64,000 bases of DNA from Salinimonas lutimaris (lineage in GTDB: Bacteria > Pseudomonadota > Gammaproteobacteria > Enterobacterales > Alteromonadaceae), in contig NZ_CP036536.1 in assembly GCF_005222225.1 (NCBI RefSeq), positions 2,504,001 to 2,568,000 on the forward strand, in the 5' to 3' direction. The stretch's first letter is position 1; each line of letters starts with the position of its first letter. Shown piece by piece: positions 9,225-18,450 of the stretch. The notes below the pieces were generated by a model. The model did not search any database. It worked only from the letters and a program-made list of their open reading frames with translations, and was not told where the DNA came from. The translations under genes were made by a program, and so were the position numbers.

Positions 9225-11591
9225 TCAGGCAGGTTGTTTGTCCTGCTGTATTTTGAGGTTGGCGAGCAAACTGTTGATGGACATTGGCTGATGATAGTAA
9301 AACCCCTGCATCAAATCGCAACCGGCAAACCGGGCAAATTCGGCCTGGGCCGCATTCTCTATCCCTTCCAGTAACACCTGCTTACCCAGACGGGTACATA
9401 ACTGAACCAGCGAATCAACGATAATACGCTTACGCTCGGGTTCGTTATCATTGGGAATAAGCGATTTATCCAGTTTTACAATTTGCGTGTATGGTTCACT
9501 CAGCTCGGCCAGCGATGCGTAGCCGGAACCGAAATCATCCACCGCCAACACAAAACCCATACCATGGAGTTCACGCAGCACCCGGCGGGTATTAATATCA
9601 TGGGTGGCCGATTCGGTCACTTCCAGTACCAGGTCAGCCGGACTGACCTCAAACTCATCGAGAAATTCAATAAACTGTTTTATTAGTGAGGTGGAATTAA
9701 GCTGCAGGATAGACACATTGACATGAATGCGGATGTGCCCAAGCCCGGCTTCAGCCAGCAAGTTGTGGGCAATGCAAACTTCTCGCAGCATTTTCAGGCC
9801 CAGCTCGTTGATAAGACCTGTTTCCTCAGCAATGGGAATAAACGATGCCGGATTGATATCACCATGCTGATGGTTACGCCAGCGACACAGAGCCTCCAGC
9901 GCCACTATCTCGCCCTGATTATCAACAATCGGCTGATACAGTGAATACAGCTCCTGGTTAACAATAGCATTCATCAGCCCCTGCTCTACAAACAAGCGAT
10001 ATTCCACCGCCTTGCTGAAGGTCTCCTGATACAGTTCAGCGCGGTTTTTGCCGCCTTTTTTCGCTTCGTACATGGCAATATCCGCACGCTGAAGTAAATC
10101 GTTACTCGACAACTCACTGTTACTTTGTGCTATACCGATACTGGCGGTAACTAACAGCTCTAAATGACGAATCTGAACCGGGTCTTTAAATAAGCGCAAT
10201 AAACGCTGGCCTAACTGCTCCAGATTCTCGGTCTGCTGGATCAGGATGACAAACTCATCGCCACCGTGACGAATCAGGGTATCCTGTTCTCGCAACGCGT
10301 GTTTTAAGCGCAGGGCACATTCGCATAACACCTCGTCTCCCACATCATGCCCGTATTGATCGTTAATTTGCTTGAATCCGTCAAGATCAATAAAAACCAG
10401 TGCATTGATGGCGCTGCGATAAACCGACTCGCCAAGCATCAGCTTCAGATAATTACGATTGCCTACCCCGGTCAGGGTATCGGTAAACGCCAATGCTTCC
10501 AGTGATTGTTCTGTTTTCAGTAGCTCCCGGGTATCGGTCACGGTGGCAATAAACTGCTCAGCAGAGCCGGCCGATAAATGGCTTACCGTCAGTATGACCG
10601 CAATTTTATCGCCGTGTTTATTGACCAATATCACTTTTTGATTAAATTCTTCATTCTGGCCGAACGTTGGCTTTGTAGTGTTTTTGGGCTCCAGAAATGC
10701 GGTCAGTTTTTTCCCTGTTATCTGTGATTGCTCCATATCCAGCACTGCCAGAAAACCAGGATTACAGGCGATTACATTGCCGGCGCTATCAAGCAGCGCG
10801 ACCCCTTTAGCCAGATGCTTTTGCATGACCGAGGTCAGCTTGAGACTTTTTTCAGGCCGCTTGTGTTCGGTCACATCCAGCACCGCGTCGATATGAACCG
10901 TGTTGTTCTGCATATGCAAACCGGTAAACACGATATCCAGCCAGCGCCCTCCGTTATCCACCGCAATGCGTTTGTGTAACGACGATGACGCGTGCAGGCT
11001 TTGCTCGACTTCGGCCCGCTCGCTTTCGGCAAACAGATTCAGAAAATCAGCTAGCAACAGCTCAGTGGAAGCGCCAAAACGGTGCTGCAGACTCAGTGCG
11101 CCATCAAAAGTAAATGATGCCTCACCATCATGCACATCCTCAATGCCCAGGCGTGAGCCCTCTACCGCAGCCAGCAGTCGGTTCTCAGTGCTTTTTGCAT
11201 GACGCTCCAGCGCAAACCGACGCAGCGCAGTTTCACAGGTGACCCGGATGGTTTTGGCGTCAAACGGTTTTACCACATAACCGTATGGCGAGGTTTCCAT
11301 CGCGCGGCTCAAGGTTTCTTCATCCGAATAGGAGGTGGTGAACACCACAGGTATTGCGTAACGTTCACTTATCTGGCCGGCAGCATCAATCCCGCTGCTG
11401 CCATCAGCCAGATTAATATCCATGAGTATCAGGTGGGGCCGGAACCTATCGGTCATCTCCAGCGCCTGGGTGGCAGAGCGCGCCAGCCCTACCACATCCA
11501 CCTGCATATTTTTTAGCTCCCTGGCTAAAAATGTCGCGGCAATGGTGGTGTCTTCAACAATCAGTAGCCGCTTACCAGCCAGTACATTCAT
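9225..11591 (-). CDS. Response regulator with PAS, GGDEF and EAL domains (c-di-GMP enzyme)
   Basis: The 788-residue protein has, in order, a receiver domain (1-130, phospho-acceptor Asp58 in ILMDINLA, K in VVKPFDAK), PAS-like segments (about 150-360), a GGDEF diguanylate cyclase (about 365-530) and an EAL phosphodiesterase (about 540-785). The GGDEF loop is intact (RHGGDEF) and is preceded by a product-inhibition I-site RxxD (REQD). The EAL half has EALCRW, the metal-binding DDFGSG and LLEGIE motifs. Both activities are therefore possible. It lies 54 bases downstream of the phytochrome kinase gene on the same strand and is its likely phosphorylation partner, so light would set c-di-GMP level. 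Which activity dominates cannot be told. Confidence 0.93.
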   Translation of the reverse strand: MNVLAGKRLLIVEDTTIAATFLARELKNMQVDVVGLARSATQALEMTDRFRPHLILMDINLADGSSGIDAAGQISERYAIPVVFTTSYSDEETLSRAMETSPYGYVVKPFDAKTIRVTCETALRRFALERHAKSTENRLLAAVEGSRLGIEDVHDGEASFTFDGALSLQHRFGASTELLLADFLNLFAESERAEVEQSLHASSSLHKRIAVDNGGRWLDIVFTGLHMQNNTVHIDAVLDVTEHKRPEKSLKLTSVMQKHLAKGVALLDSAGNVIACNPGFLAVLDMEQSQITGKKLTAFLEPKNTTKPTFGQNEEFNQKVILVNKHGDKIAVILTVSHLSAGSAEQFIATVTDTRELLKTEQSLEALAFTDTLTGVGNRNYLKLMLGESVYRSAINALVFIDLDGFKQINDQYGHDVGDEVLCECALRLKHALREQDTLIRHGGDEFVILIQQTENLEQLGQRLLRLFKDPVQIRHLELLVTASIGIAQSNSELSSNDLLQRADIAMYEAKKGGKNRAELYQETFSKAVEYRLFVEQGLMNAIVNQELYSLYQPIVDNQGEIVALEALCRWRNHQHGDINPASFIPIAEETGLINELGLKMLREVCIAHNLLAEAGLGHIRIHVNVSILQLNSTSLIKQFIEFLDEFEVSPADLVLEVTESATHDINTRRVLRELHGMGFVLAVDDFGSGYASLAELSEPYTQIVKLDKSLIPNDNEPERKRIIVDSLVQLCTRLGKQVLLEGIENAAQAEFARFAGCDLMQGFYYHQPMSINSLLANLKIQQDKQPA

Positions 11592-11645
11592 AATTCACTC
11601 TGTTCTGCTAACGTATTTTTATTATTGTCTGGCGACCTGTTTGGT

Positions 11646-14216
11646 TTACTTTGTTTGTCCAGTTAGGTCGCTGAGCGCCTGTATCAGCGCTTCATGTGAA
11701 ACCGGTTTGGTCAATACAGTAACATCTTGCAACGTCTCCGGGAGTTGCATTTCATCACCGTAACCACTGACGATAATACAGGGGATGCCACTATCTACCG
11801 CCTGCTCCACCAGGGGAATCGCGGTCTCACTTCCAAGATGGATGTCAGAGATAAGCACCTCTGGTTTTCTGCTTAATAAATACTGACGACCGTTACTGGT
11901 ATTTCCCGCAACCCCGACTGTCTCAATACCCGCATTTTTCAGTTTTTTCTTAAGATCCAGCGCAATGACCAGACTATCTTCTACGATTAAAGCGGTTTGC
12001 GGTAGTGTCAGTTGATTACTCTTTGGTGAATCTTCACTATTTTCAAAGTGAATAGACTGTATTTCCCGCTGATTGAGAAAACGGGCAGGAATAGTCAGCT
12101 GCGCCTCGACGCCACTGGGCAAAAACTGTACATCCACACTGCCCACCAGTTCGTGGGGAATCACACTTTGAATCAGCGTCATACCAAAGCCTTCCCGGGC
12201 GGGTGGTTGAACCACTGGTCCCCCGCTTTCACGCCACTGAATCACTAACCCTTTATGCTCATCGGCTGTCCACCTGATGGTGACCTCGCCATTCTGCTGT
12301 GAGTTTGATAACGCGCCATATTTGGCGGCATTGGTAAACAGTTCATGAATCACCAGCACAATGGGGGTGGTAGCCTCGGGTTTCAATGATACATCCGGAC
12401 CCTGCAATTTTACATGGCCGCGCTCAGCGTTGTAGGCTTTAATTTCAGTATCCAGCAAATGGCGAAATGACACAGTAGACCAGGATGATGCTGTAAGCTG
12501 ATCATGGGCGGACGAAAGTGCAATCAGGCGACCGGTCAGCACTTCGATAAATTCAGCCACATCCCGGTCACCGTGCTCGGTTTGCATGACAATAGCATTA
12601 ACCAGATTAAGTATATTACGCACACGGTGATTCAGTTCTGAAATCAGCACTTCGTGTTTACGTGACGCCTGGCGCTGGATATCGTCGCGTTCCTGAAAGT
12701 GACGAATAATCACTTCAAGCAAGGTTACCCGCAGCGACTCACCGCTGCGCTTATCCTGTACGGACCATTCTTTGCAGCGGTCATCATGAATCTGTTGCCA
12801 TAATTCAAAACTGGATCGGGGCACCAGCCGGGCGCCGTTAGGACCCAGTTCAACTGGCTTTTCCGGATTGCCGGCCCAATTGACAGTTTGTGACTGGGCA
12901 CTGCGATAAAACAGCAGGTAATCCCGGGGACTTTTGGAGATAGGAATAGCTAGCACACCGGCAATATGGTAAGCGCTGGTATCATAACCGCTGATTTCAT
13001 CAGCCAGACACTGGCAGGTCAGCACCTCGCTGGACGCCTGACGATTAAGGTAACGTTGAATGTCCGAAATACGCTCCACCGGCAAGGTGCGCCCCTGGCT
13101 TCGCTGTTCACCATCGACAACCGCTGCAATCCCGTCGCAGTCAATGAGTTTACGCATGGTGGCAAACTGCATTTCGAGTAGTTCCAGTAAAGTGCCCCGG
13201 CTGCCCATGGTAGCCATAATGTGGTCGTGCACATCCCGCAGGCGATTAGTCTCGGCTTCCTGCTCCCGGGTCAGCCGGGATGAAAGCTCAAGGGCAAAAA
13301 TTTCAGCAAACAGTTCCAGCTCGGTGCGCATGAAATAGGATGGCACTTTAGGGCTGTAGTGATGACAGGCAATGAGCCCCCACAACTCGCCATTGACGAT
13401 CAAACTTACCGACAAGGATGCATTAACGCCCATATTGCGCAGGTATTCCAGATGAATCGGTGACACTGCCCGTAAGGTCGAAAACGATAAATCAATATGG
13501 CTATCTGCTACCACTGACGACGGCAAGATAGGATGGGTCTCACCATTGACATCGTAAATGACCCGCAACAGATTTTTTTTGTACAGTGCCCGCGCCTGCT
13601 TTGGAATATCAGAGGCCGGAAAATGCAGCCCCAGAAAGCTTTCGATGTCCGGCACTTTTGCCTCTGCGGCAACCTCTCCGGCGCCATTGGGCAAAAAGCG
13701 ATAGATCATCACCCGGTCATAGCCGGTAATAAGCTGGATTTGCTGTGCAGTCACATCTATCAGCTCTGCACTGTCTTCAGCGCGATAAAACTGGCTGAGC
13801 AGGGAACGGACAAAGGATTCTTCAGGACTGCGGTCAGCGGTGATCATTTCCAGTTCAATAATGATAAACTCACCATTGTGATGCACCGAAATATCGACCG
13901 GGCTGTCCGAGCGTTCAACGATTCGGCTGAACAAACGCTCATTTTTACCGGTTATGCTGGAGGACTGATACGCTGAACGTATATCATGCAGCAGTTGCGG
14001 GTCTATCCACTGGCTAAGTGGCGTTCCCATCATCTCTTCGGCATGAGTGTTAAAGTAGTCTTGGGTATTTTGCGAGCAGGACGCAATAATCCAGTCAAAC
14101 CGCAGAGCAAGCAGGCAGCCAAATGCCTGAACCCGGCCCAACAAATGAATGGGTTCCCGGTCACAGTTAGTAAGATCAACTGTTTGCTCAGTGTGAATAA
14201 TATCAGTATCTTTCAT
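11646..14216 (-). CDS. Bacteriophytochrome HWE-family histidine kinase with C-terminal receiver
   Basis: The 856-residue photoreceptor kinase has PAS-GAF-PHY-HWE kinase-receiver order. The N-terminal tail holds the candidate biliverdin-attachment Cys18 (LTNCDREPIH), as in bacteriophytochromes. The GAF domain has PASDIPKQAR (DIP motif) and DRVMIYRF. The kinase has the phospho-acceptor SELNHRVRNIL and the W-x-E signature (IQWRESGG) of HWE kinases, and the receiver has its Asp in LISDIHLG. Two ATGs are possible; I chose 14216 because AAAGG is seven bases upstream, while 14222 leaves no spacing. Divergent bphO supplies the chromophore and the next gene downstream is the likely output regulator. 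Confidence 0.93.
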   Translation of the reverse strand: MKDTDIIHTEQTVDLTNCDREPIHLLGRVQAFGCLLALRFDWIIASCSQNTQDYFNTHAEEMMGTPLSQWIDPQLLHDIRSAYQSSSITGKNERLFSRIVERSDSPVDISVHHNGEFIIIELEMITADRSPEESFVRSLLSQFYRAEDSAELIDVTAQQIQLITGYDRVMIYRFLPNGAGEVAAEAKVPDIESFLGLHFPASDIPKQARALYKKNLLRVIYDVNGETHPILPSSVVADSHIDLSFSTLRAVSPIHLEYLRNMGVNASLSVSLIVNGELWGLIACHHYSPKVPSYFMRTELELFAEIFALELSSRLTREQEAETNRLRDVHDHIMATMGSRGTLLELLEMQFATMRKLIDCDGIAAVVDGEQRSQGRTLPVERISDIQRYLNRQASSEVLTCQCLADEISGYDTSAYHIAGVLAIPISKSPRDYLLFYRSAQSQTVNWAGNPEKPVELGPNGARLVPRSSFELWQQIHDDRCKEWSVQDKRSGESLRVTLLEVIIRHFQERDDIQRQASRKHEVLISELNHRVRNILNLVNAIVMQTEHGDRDVAEFIEVLTGRLIALSSAHDQLTASSWSTVSFRHLLDTEIKAYNAERGHVKLQGPDVSLKPEATTPIVLVIHELFTNAAKYGALSNSQQNGEVTIRWTADEHKGLVIQWRESGGPVVQPPAREGFGMTLIQSVIPHELVGSVDVQFLPSGVEAQLTIPARFLNQREIQSIHFENSEDSPKSNQLTLPQTALIVEDSLVIALDLKKKLKNAGIETVGVAGNTSNGRQYLLSRKPEVLISDIHLGSETAIPLVEQAVDSGIPCIIVSGYGDEMQLPETLQDVTVLTKPVSHEALIQALSDLTGQTK

Positions 14217-14281
14217 TGGCATACCTTTACAACATAATGCTTAAAGATCGTCAGTTTTAATGGTCCAACAAACAAAACAGC

Positions 14282-14872
14282 ATGAACAATTTATTAAGTG
14301 AACTTAAACGTGGGACCAGTGAGTCTCACACGCTTCTGGAAGCCACTTATCCTTTCAATACTTTGATGGATAAAACGCAGTTCAGTACCCAGGCTTATCA
14401 ACATAATTTAATGATTTTAGCGAGTTTTCATCATGCTGTCTTACAGTATATAGCAAAAAATCCGATTTCCGGTACGATTGAAGACATGCTCAACGGCCCG
14501 GCCATCATTGAGGCATTAAAACAGGATCTTGCCGAGATGGGAGGTGTGACTCAATTACCAAGATTTCTTTCCCTGCCGTCACCGGCGCACCCCTCAGATA
14601 CCGCTGCCTGCAGCTATGTTTGGATGGGTTCGTCAATGGGTGCCAGACAAATTCTGAAATGGCTGGAACACCCTGAATATGCGCACCTGCCTACCCGGTA
14701 TTACCAGCAAATGGGCCGGTGCGGCAGCCAGTGGGCCAGATTCAGGGCGCAGGATATCTGGCAGGCATTAACCTGCACTAAGCAACAAACCCGTTGTATA
14801 TCAACAGCCAACCTATTGTTTACAGGGCTCAGGGAGACCGCCGTAGCGTTAACTACCGGGCATCCGGCCTGA
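14282..14872 (+). CDS. bphO: Biliverdin-producing heme oxygenase
   Basis: A 196-residue heme-oxygenase-fold protein. The proximal heme ligand is expected to be the His in TSESHTLLEA near the N-terminus, and the distal helix glycine-rich stretch is VWMGSSMGARQI. Heme oxygenase opens heme to biliverdin, iron and CO. It is divergent from the phytochrome gene with 65 bases between the starts, the usual arrangement for supplying the bilin chromophore. An iron-scavenging role is possible but less likely given the location. Overall similarity to classic heme oxygenases is modest in the C-terminal half. Confidence 0.85.
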   Translation: MNNLLSELKRGTSESHTLLEATYPFNTLMDKTQFSTQAYQHNLMILASFHHAVLQYIAKNPISGTIEDMLNGPAIIEALKQDLAEMGGVTQLPRFLSLPSPAHPSDTAACSYVWMGSSMGARQILKWLEHPEYAHLPTRYYQQMGRCGSQWARFRAQDIWQALTCTKQQTRCISTANLLFTGLRETAVALTTGHPA

Positions 14873-14929
14873 GATATTTGTCTATTACAAAAATTTAACC
14901 AAACCAATCATTTATAAGTATCTATATCT

Positions 14930-15739
14930 ATGAAATTTATCTCGTTTAATATCAATGGCATTCGCGCCCGGCTTCACCAGTTACAGGCTATCATTGATAA
15001 ACATCAACCCGATGTTATCGGGCTACAGGAAATCAAAGTTCACAATGAACAGTTTCCGGTTGAGGCGATAGAGGACATGGGCTATCACGTGTATTTTCAT
15101 GGCCAGAAAAGCCATTACGGCGTGGCGTTTCTGACCAGGCAAAAGCCAGACAGCGTGCAATACGGTTTTCCCACCGATGATGAAGAAGCCCAGCGCCGGA
15201 TGATCATGATGACGTTTTCTGCCGGGCGCACAAAGCCGCTGACGGTGCTAAATGGCTACTTCCCGCAAGGGGAAAACCGTGAACATGAAACTAAGTTTCC
15301 GGCCAAGCGAAAATTTTATCAGGACCTGATGAGCTATTTAACCGGCCACCATACCTCAGATGACGATGTGGTTATTATGGGAGACCTGAACATTTCCCCG
15401 CAGGACCTGGACATTGGTATTGGCGAGCAAAACCGCAAACGCTGGCTGCGTACCGGCAAGTGCAGTTTTCTGCCTGAAGAGCGCGAGTGGATCGATACCC
15501 TGTACCAGTGGGGCCTGACAGACAGCTTCCGCGACCAGCATCCGGATACCGATGATCAGTTCAGCTGGTTTGATTATCGTTCAAAAGGGTTTCTGGACAA
15601 TCGTGGCCTGCGTATTGACCATATTCTGGCTACCGCAGGGCTACATCAAAGCCTGACCGAAACCGGCATCGACTATGAGCTGCGCGGCATAGAAAAGCCT
15701 TCTGATCACGCGCCCATCTGGGCGGTGTACCAGGACTGA
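14930..15739 (+). CDS. xthA: Exodeoxyribonuclease III
   Basis: The 269-residue protein closely follows the E. coli XthA sequence (268 residues): [14 protein letters not shown] at the N-terminus, the metal-binding E in [17 protein letters not shown], the [19 protein letters not shown] block and the terminal EKPSDHAP catalytic Asp-His. It is the class II AP endonuclease and 3'-repair exonuclease of base excision repair. ATG 14930 starts exactly at the family N-terminus. The next gene begins directly after its stop codon. Confidence 0.97.
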   Translation: MKFISFNINGIRARLHQLQAIIDKHQPDVIGLQEIKVHNEQFPVEAIEDMGYHVYFHGQKSHYGVAFLTRQKPDSVQYGFPTDDEEAQRRMIMMTFSAGRTKPLTVLNGYFPQGENREHETKFPAKRKFYQDLMSYLTGHHTSDDDVVIMGDLNISPQDLDIGIGEQNRKRWLRTGKCSFLPEEREWIDTLYQWGLTDSFRDQHPDTDDQFSWFDYRSKGFLDNRGLRIDHILATAGLHQSLTETGIDYELRGIEKPSDHAPIWAVYQD

Positions 15740-15742
15740 TTG

Positions 15743-16363
15743 GTGAGCGGGCTGCAGCTGGCGGCACTCGCCCTGTTCGGGTGTGGTGTGGCGGCAGCTT
15801 TCAGCCCGCAACTGATCAGCGAACTGCGCCAGGATAGTTACCGCGCCCGGGCGCTGCTCAATGCCTTTGCCATCTTACTGCTGATAAACTGGCTGCGCCT
15901 TAGCCTGCCATCCAGCCCGGATATTCATTTTTTACTCATCAGCGCACTGACTCTGACGCTGGGATTTCGCCTCGCACTTTATTGTGCGACCGCTGTGCTG
16001 GTGCTGATGGCGGTGGTGGGGATGACCCCGCCAGCCCAGCTGGGCATTAACGGGCTGTGTTTTGTATTGCTGCCGGTTTTGCTGACTTATCTCATCTATG
16101 CCGTTGCTTTTCACCGGCTTCCCCGGCATTTTTTCAGTTATATCTTTTTATGCGCATTTCTGCCTGGTGCGCTTACCCTTGCGCTATCAATGCTGCTGGC
16201 CGGTCAGGCTTACCTCGCCCAGGGCCTGCACAGTGAAGATGTCGTTATCCATCACTATTACCCGATAATTCTGCTGATGATTTTTTCCCGAAGCCCTGCT
16301 AAACGGTATTATCATGACATTATTGGTGCTCTACCGGCCCGAGTGGGTGTATACCTTTCATGA
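15743..16363 (+). CDS. Integral membrane protein, possibly related to CbiM/ECF-type permeases
   Basis: About 206 residues with six predicted transmembrane segments separated by very short loops (for example AAFSPQLISEL, ALTLTLGFRLALYCATA, FLCAFLPGALTLALSML). The layout and the LGFRLAL region recall the small COG3235-type membrane proteins annotated as energy-coupling-factor permease components, but no ATPase or partner is nearby, so I keep that as a possibility. TTG 15740 and GTG 15743 are consecutive start candidates; GTG has an AGGA seven bases upstream. It directly follows xthA and is probably co-transcribed. Confidence 0.6.
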   Translation: MSGLQLAALALFGCGVAAAFSPQLISELRQDSYRARALLNAFAILLLINWLRLSLPSSPDIHFLLISALTLTLGFRLALYCATAVLVLMAVVGMTPPAQLGINGLCFVLLPVLLTYLIYAVAFHRLPRHFFSYIFLCAFLPGALTLALSMLLAGQAYLAQGLHSEDVVIHHYYPIILLMIFSRSPAKRYYHDIIGALPARVGVYLS

Positions 16364-16424
16364 TCGGTTTTATTTTGATGAGCGCTAGTGCACTTGCCCC
16401 CAGGCTTAAATAACAGACATAAAA

Positions 16425-16445
16425 AAGCCGCCCTGACGGCGGCTT
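16425..16445 (-). terminator. Rho-independent terminator after the phosphoribosyltransferase gene
   Basis: An 8-bp perfect stem (AAGCCGCC / GGCGGCTT) with a CTGAC loop. On the reverse strand it is followed by a run of T, so it terminates the gene ending at 16457. Confidence 0.85.
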
Positions 16446-16456
16446 GAAAGGATTTA

Positions 16457-17020
16457 TCAGTCTTTAAACAAGACGTCCATCACCCCTGATAACTCGGTTT
16501 TACCGGCGCGGATTTCTTCTTCGCTCAGTCCGGCAATTTCATGCGGAAACACCAGCCATTCGTCACTCTGGTTAATGTAGTAATCCGGTACGATGTCGGT
16601 TTTATTGTTCTGTGGCTTGTACCACGGACAGGCAATACGAATGTCCTTTGGCATGTTAAGACGCATCAGTTTATTAATTTGGTTAATCAGCGCATCTACA
16701 CTGCGGCCAGAATCAAACACATCATCCACAATCAATAGTTTGTCGTTGGCGTTCGCATTTTCAACCAGGTAATGCAGGCCGTGAACACGAATCTCTTTGG
16801 ACTGCTGGTTAATGCCGTAATACGAAGAGGTGCGCACAGCAATGTGATCCGTAGAGGTGTTTTTGAATTCAAAAAATTCCTGCACTGCAATACCGATAGG
16901 TGCACCACCGCGCCAGATGCCAATGATGAAGTCCGGACGAAAACCGTCTTCGTATACCTTGGCCGCAAGACGAAACGAGTCCTCAAGAAGCGACTGGGAT
17001 GTAATAAAATTCTTTTTCAT
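16457..17020 (-). CDS. Purine-type phosphoribosyltransferase
   Basis: The 187-residue protein is a type I phosphoribosyltransferase. The PRPP-binding loop is LLIVDDVFDSGRS, and IIGIWRGGAPIG near the N-terminus is the usual pyrophosphate-loop strand. It most resembles hypoxanthine or xanthine/guanine phosphoribosyltransferases of the Hpt/Gpt group, which salvage purine bases to nucleotides, but base specificity is not readable here. A TATAAT sits on the reverse strand about 33 bases upstream of the ATG, and a strong terminator follows the stop. It is a monocistronic unit between lolC-like and xthA genes. Confidence 0.85.
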   Translation of the reverse strand: MKKNFITSQSLLEDSFRLAAKVYEDGFRPDFIIGIWRGGAPIGIAVQEFFEFKNTSTDHIAVRTSSYYGINQQSKEIRVHGLHYLVENANANDKLLIVDDVFDSGRSVDALINQINKLMRLNMPKDIRIACPWYKPQNNKTDIVPDYYINQSDEWLVFPHEIAGLSEEEIRAGKTELSGVMDVLFKD

Positions 17021-17052
17021 GCGATGTACCGGGGCAAAATGTAAAAGCCGCG

Positions 17053-17081
17053 ATTATAGAGAATCCAGCCCTGATTTGCAC
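17053..17081 (-). promoter_or_regulatory. Putative promoter for the phosphoribosyltransferase gene
   Basis: Reverse strand: perfect -10 TATAAT at 17053-17058, 17-base spacer, weak -35 GTGCAA at 17076-17081. The -35 overlaps the hairpin at 17067-17095. Confidence 0.42.
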
Positions 17082-17095
17082 GGTAAATCAGGGCT
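17067..17095 (+). terminator. Strong hairpin with T-run on the plus strand, between two minus-strand genes
   Basis: An 11-bp perfect stem, AGCCCTGATTT (17067-17077) with AAATCAGGGCT (17085-17095), is followed by TTTT on the plus strand. Both flanking genes are on the minus strand, so a plus-orientation terminator would act against antisense transcription; on the minus strand it could still fold at the end of the lolC-like mRNA. Confidence 0.55.
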
Positions 17096-17111
17096 TTTTA
17101 CACCGACTGGT

Positions 17112-18314
17112 CTAGTCGTTTTGTAATGCTGCGGCCGGCGTGGTCTGCATAGCGCGGTACGCCGGATACAAACTGGCCAGAAAACATAGCGACAATGAAA
17201 ACAGGGTACAGAACAGGACCTGAGACCAGCGCACATCGACCGGAATACCGTTGCCGTCTGCTGACAGCGCCAGCTCGATGCCCGACAGCTCGATAATGTT
17301 GTTCATTTGCAAGGCCAGTAACAAGCCCAGCGCCAGGCCAATGGCCCCACCGCGCACACCGTTAAACACCCCGTTTAACATAAATATCGTCATAATACCG
17401 GCTGGGCTCAGGCCCTGGGTTTGTAAAATGGCAATGTCGCCCTGCTTTTCACTGACCACCATCACCAGCGCAGAAACAATGTTAAAGGCGGCCACTGCAA
17501 TAATCAGCGCCAGCATTAAAAACATCATATTCCCTTCCATCTGTACAGCATCAAACAGGGTACCCTGTCTGGCCCGCCAGTTTGTGCTCGACAGTCCCAT
17601 CTCATCCAGCCGGGATACTGTGTCCCGATAGTTAAAGGCATCAGTTAAAAACAGGCGGCTGTCAGCAGGCGCGTCAGCCCGCTGGCGCAGCAGCCGGGCC
17701 ACATCCTCCCGGTGCATAAAAATGATACTATCATCTATACGCGAGCCCACCTGGTGAACGCCCGCGATGGTCACCAGTTTCTGACTGGGCAAGCGGCCAA
17801 ACGGGGTGTATACGCTGGCTCCTGCCACCAGCACACGCAGGGTATCGCCCACGTTCACCTGTAATTGCTGACGCAATGACTGACTGATAATGACGTTAAA
17901 ACTGTCTGGCTCAAGCAGGCTTAAGCGCCCGTTTTGCAAATGCTGATCCAGTACCGAGTCGCGCATGGCAGCCGGTACAACGCCCTGAACCTGCACGCCC
18001 CGTAACGCTTTACGTGACTGCAGCACCCCTGCGGTTTCGGTAAAGGGCATGATTTTATCTACGCCGGGCAAAGCGGCCAGTTGCCCGGGCTGCACCGCGT
18101 CGCTGTGACTGACCACGATGTGTGGCAACAGTCCCAGAACCCGGGACTTAAGCTGACCCTGCAAGCCATTCATGACAGACACGACTACGATTAATGCCAT
18201 CAACCCCAGAGCAATACCGGCCACAGAAAAACGGTTAATAAAAGCAACAAAGCTATTGTGTTTGCCGGCTCTGGAATAACGCCAGGCGATAAATGCAGAA
18301 ATGGGCTGAAACAT
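17112..18314 (-). CDS. LolC/LolE-type ABC transporter permease
   Basis: A 400-residue inner-membrane permease with four transmembrane segments: one after the N-terminal cytoplasmic helix (FSVAGIALGLMALIVVVSVMN), then a periplasmic MacB-like domain (about 45-265), then three FtsX-domain segments (LMLALIIAVAAFNIVSALV and the two following). LolC/E with the ATPase LolD extract lipoproteins from the inner membrane for transfer to LolA. The frame opens at 18377, but ATG 18314 gives the normal LolC N-terminus (MFQPISAFIAWRYS) and length. No lolD or second permease is adjacent, which is unusual for this family. Confidence 0.86.
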   Translation of the reverse strand: MFQPISAFIAWRYSRAGKHNSFVAFINRFSVAGIALGLMALIVVVSVMNGLQGQLKSRVLGLLPHIVVSHSDAVQPGQLAALPGVDKIMPFTETAGVLQSRKALRGVQVQGVVPAAMRDSVLDQHLQNGRLSLLEPDSFNVIISQSLRQQLQVNVGDTLRVLVAGASVYTPFGRLPSQKLVTIAGVHQVGSRIDDSIIFMHREDVARLLRQRADAPADSRLFLTDAFNYRDTVSRLDEMGLSSTNWRARQGTLFDAVQMEGNMMFLMLALIIAVAAFNIVSALVMVVSEKQGDIAILQTQGLSPAGIMTIFMLNGVFNGVRGGAIGLALGLLLALQMNNIIELSGIELALSADGNGIPVDVRWSQVLFCTLFSLSLCFLASLYPAYRAMQTTPAAALQND

Positions 18315-18450
18315 ACGCTCATCTGTGTTGGATAGGTGGTTACTGCGCATTGGCACAGCAAAGGATTTATCGGGCACACAGCCATCGCTGTGATAAGCTG
18401 ATATAGTACGTGTAAGCGTTTAAGCGCACAAGAATTTGGTGGTAAGAAAC

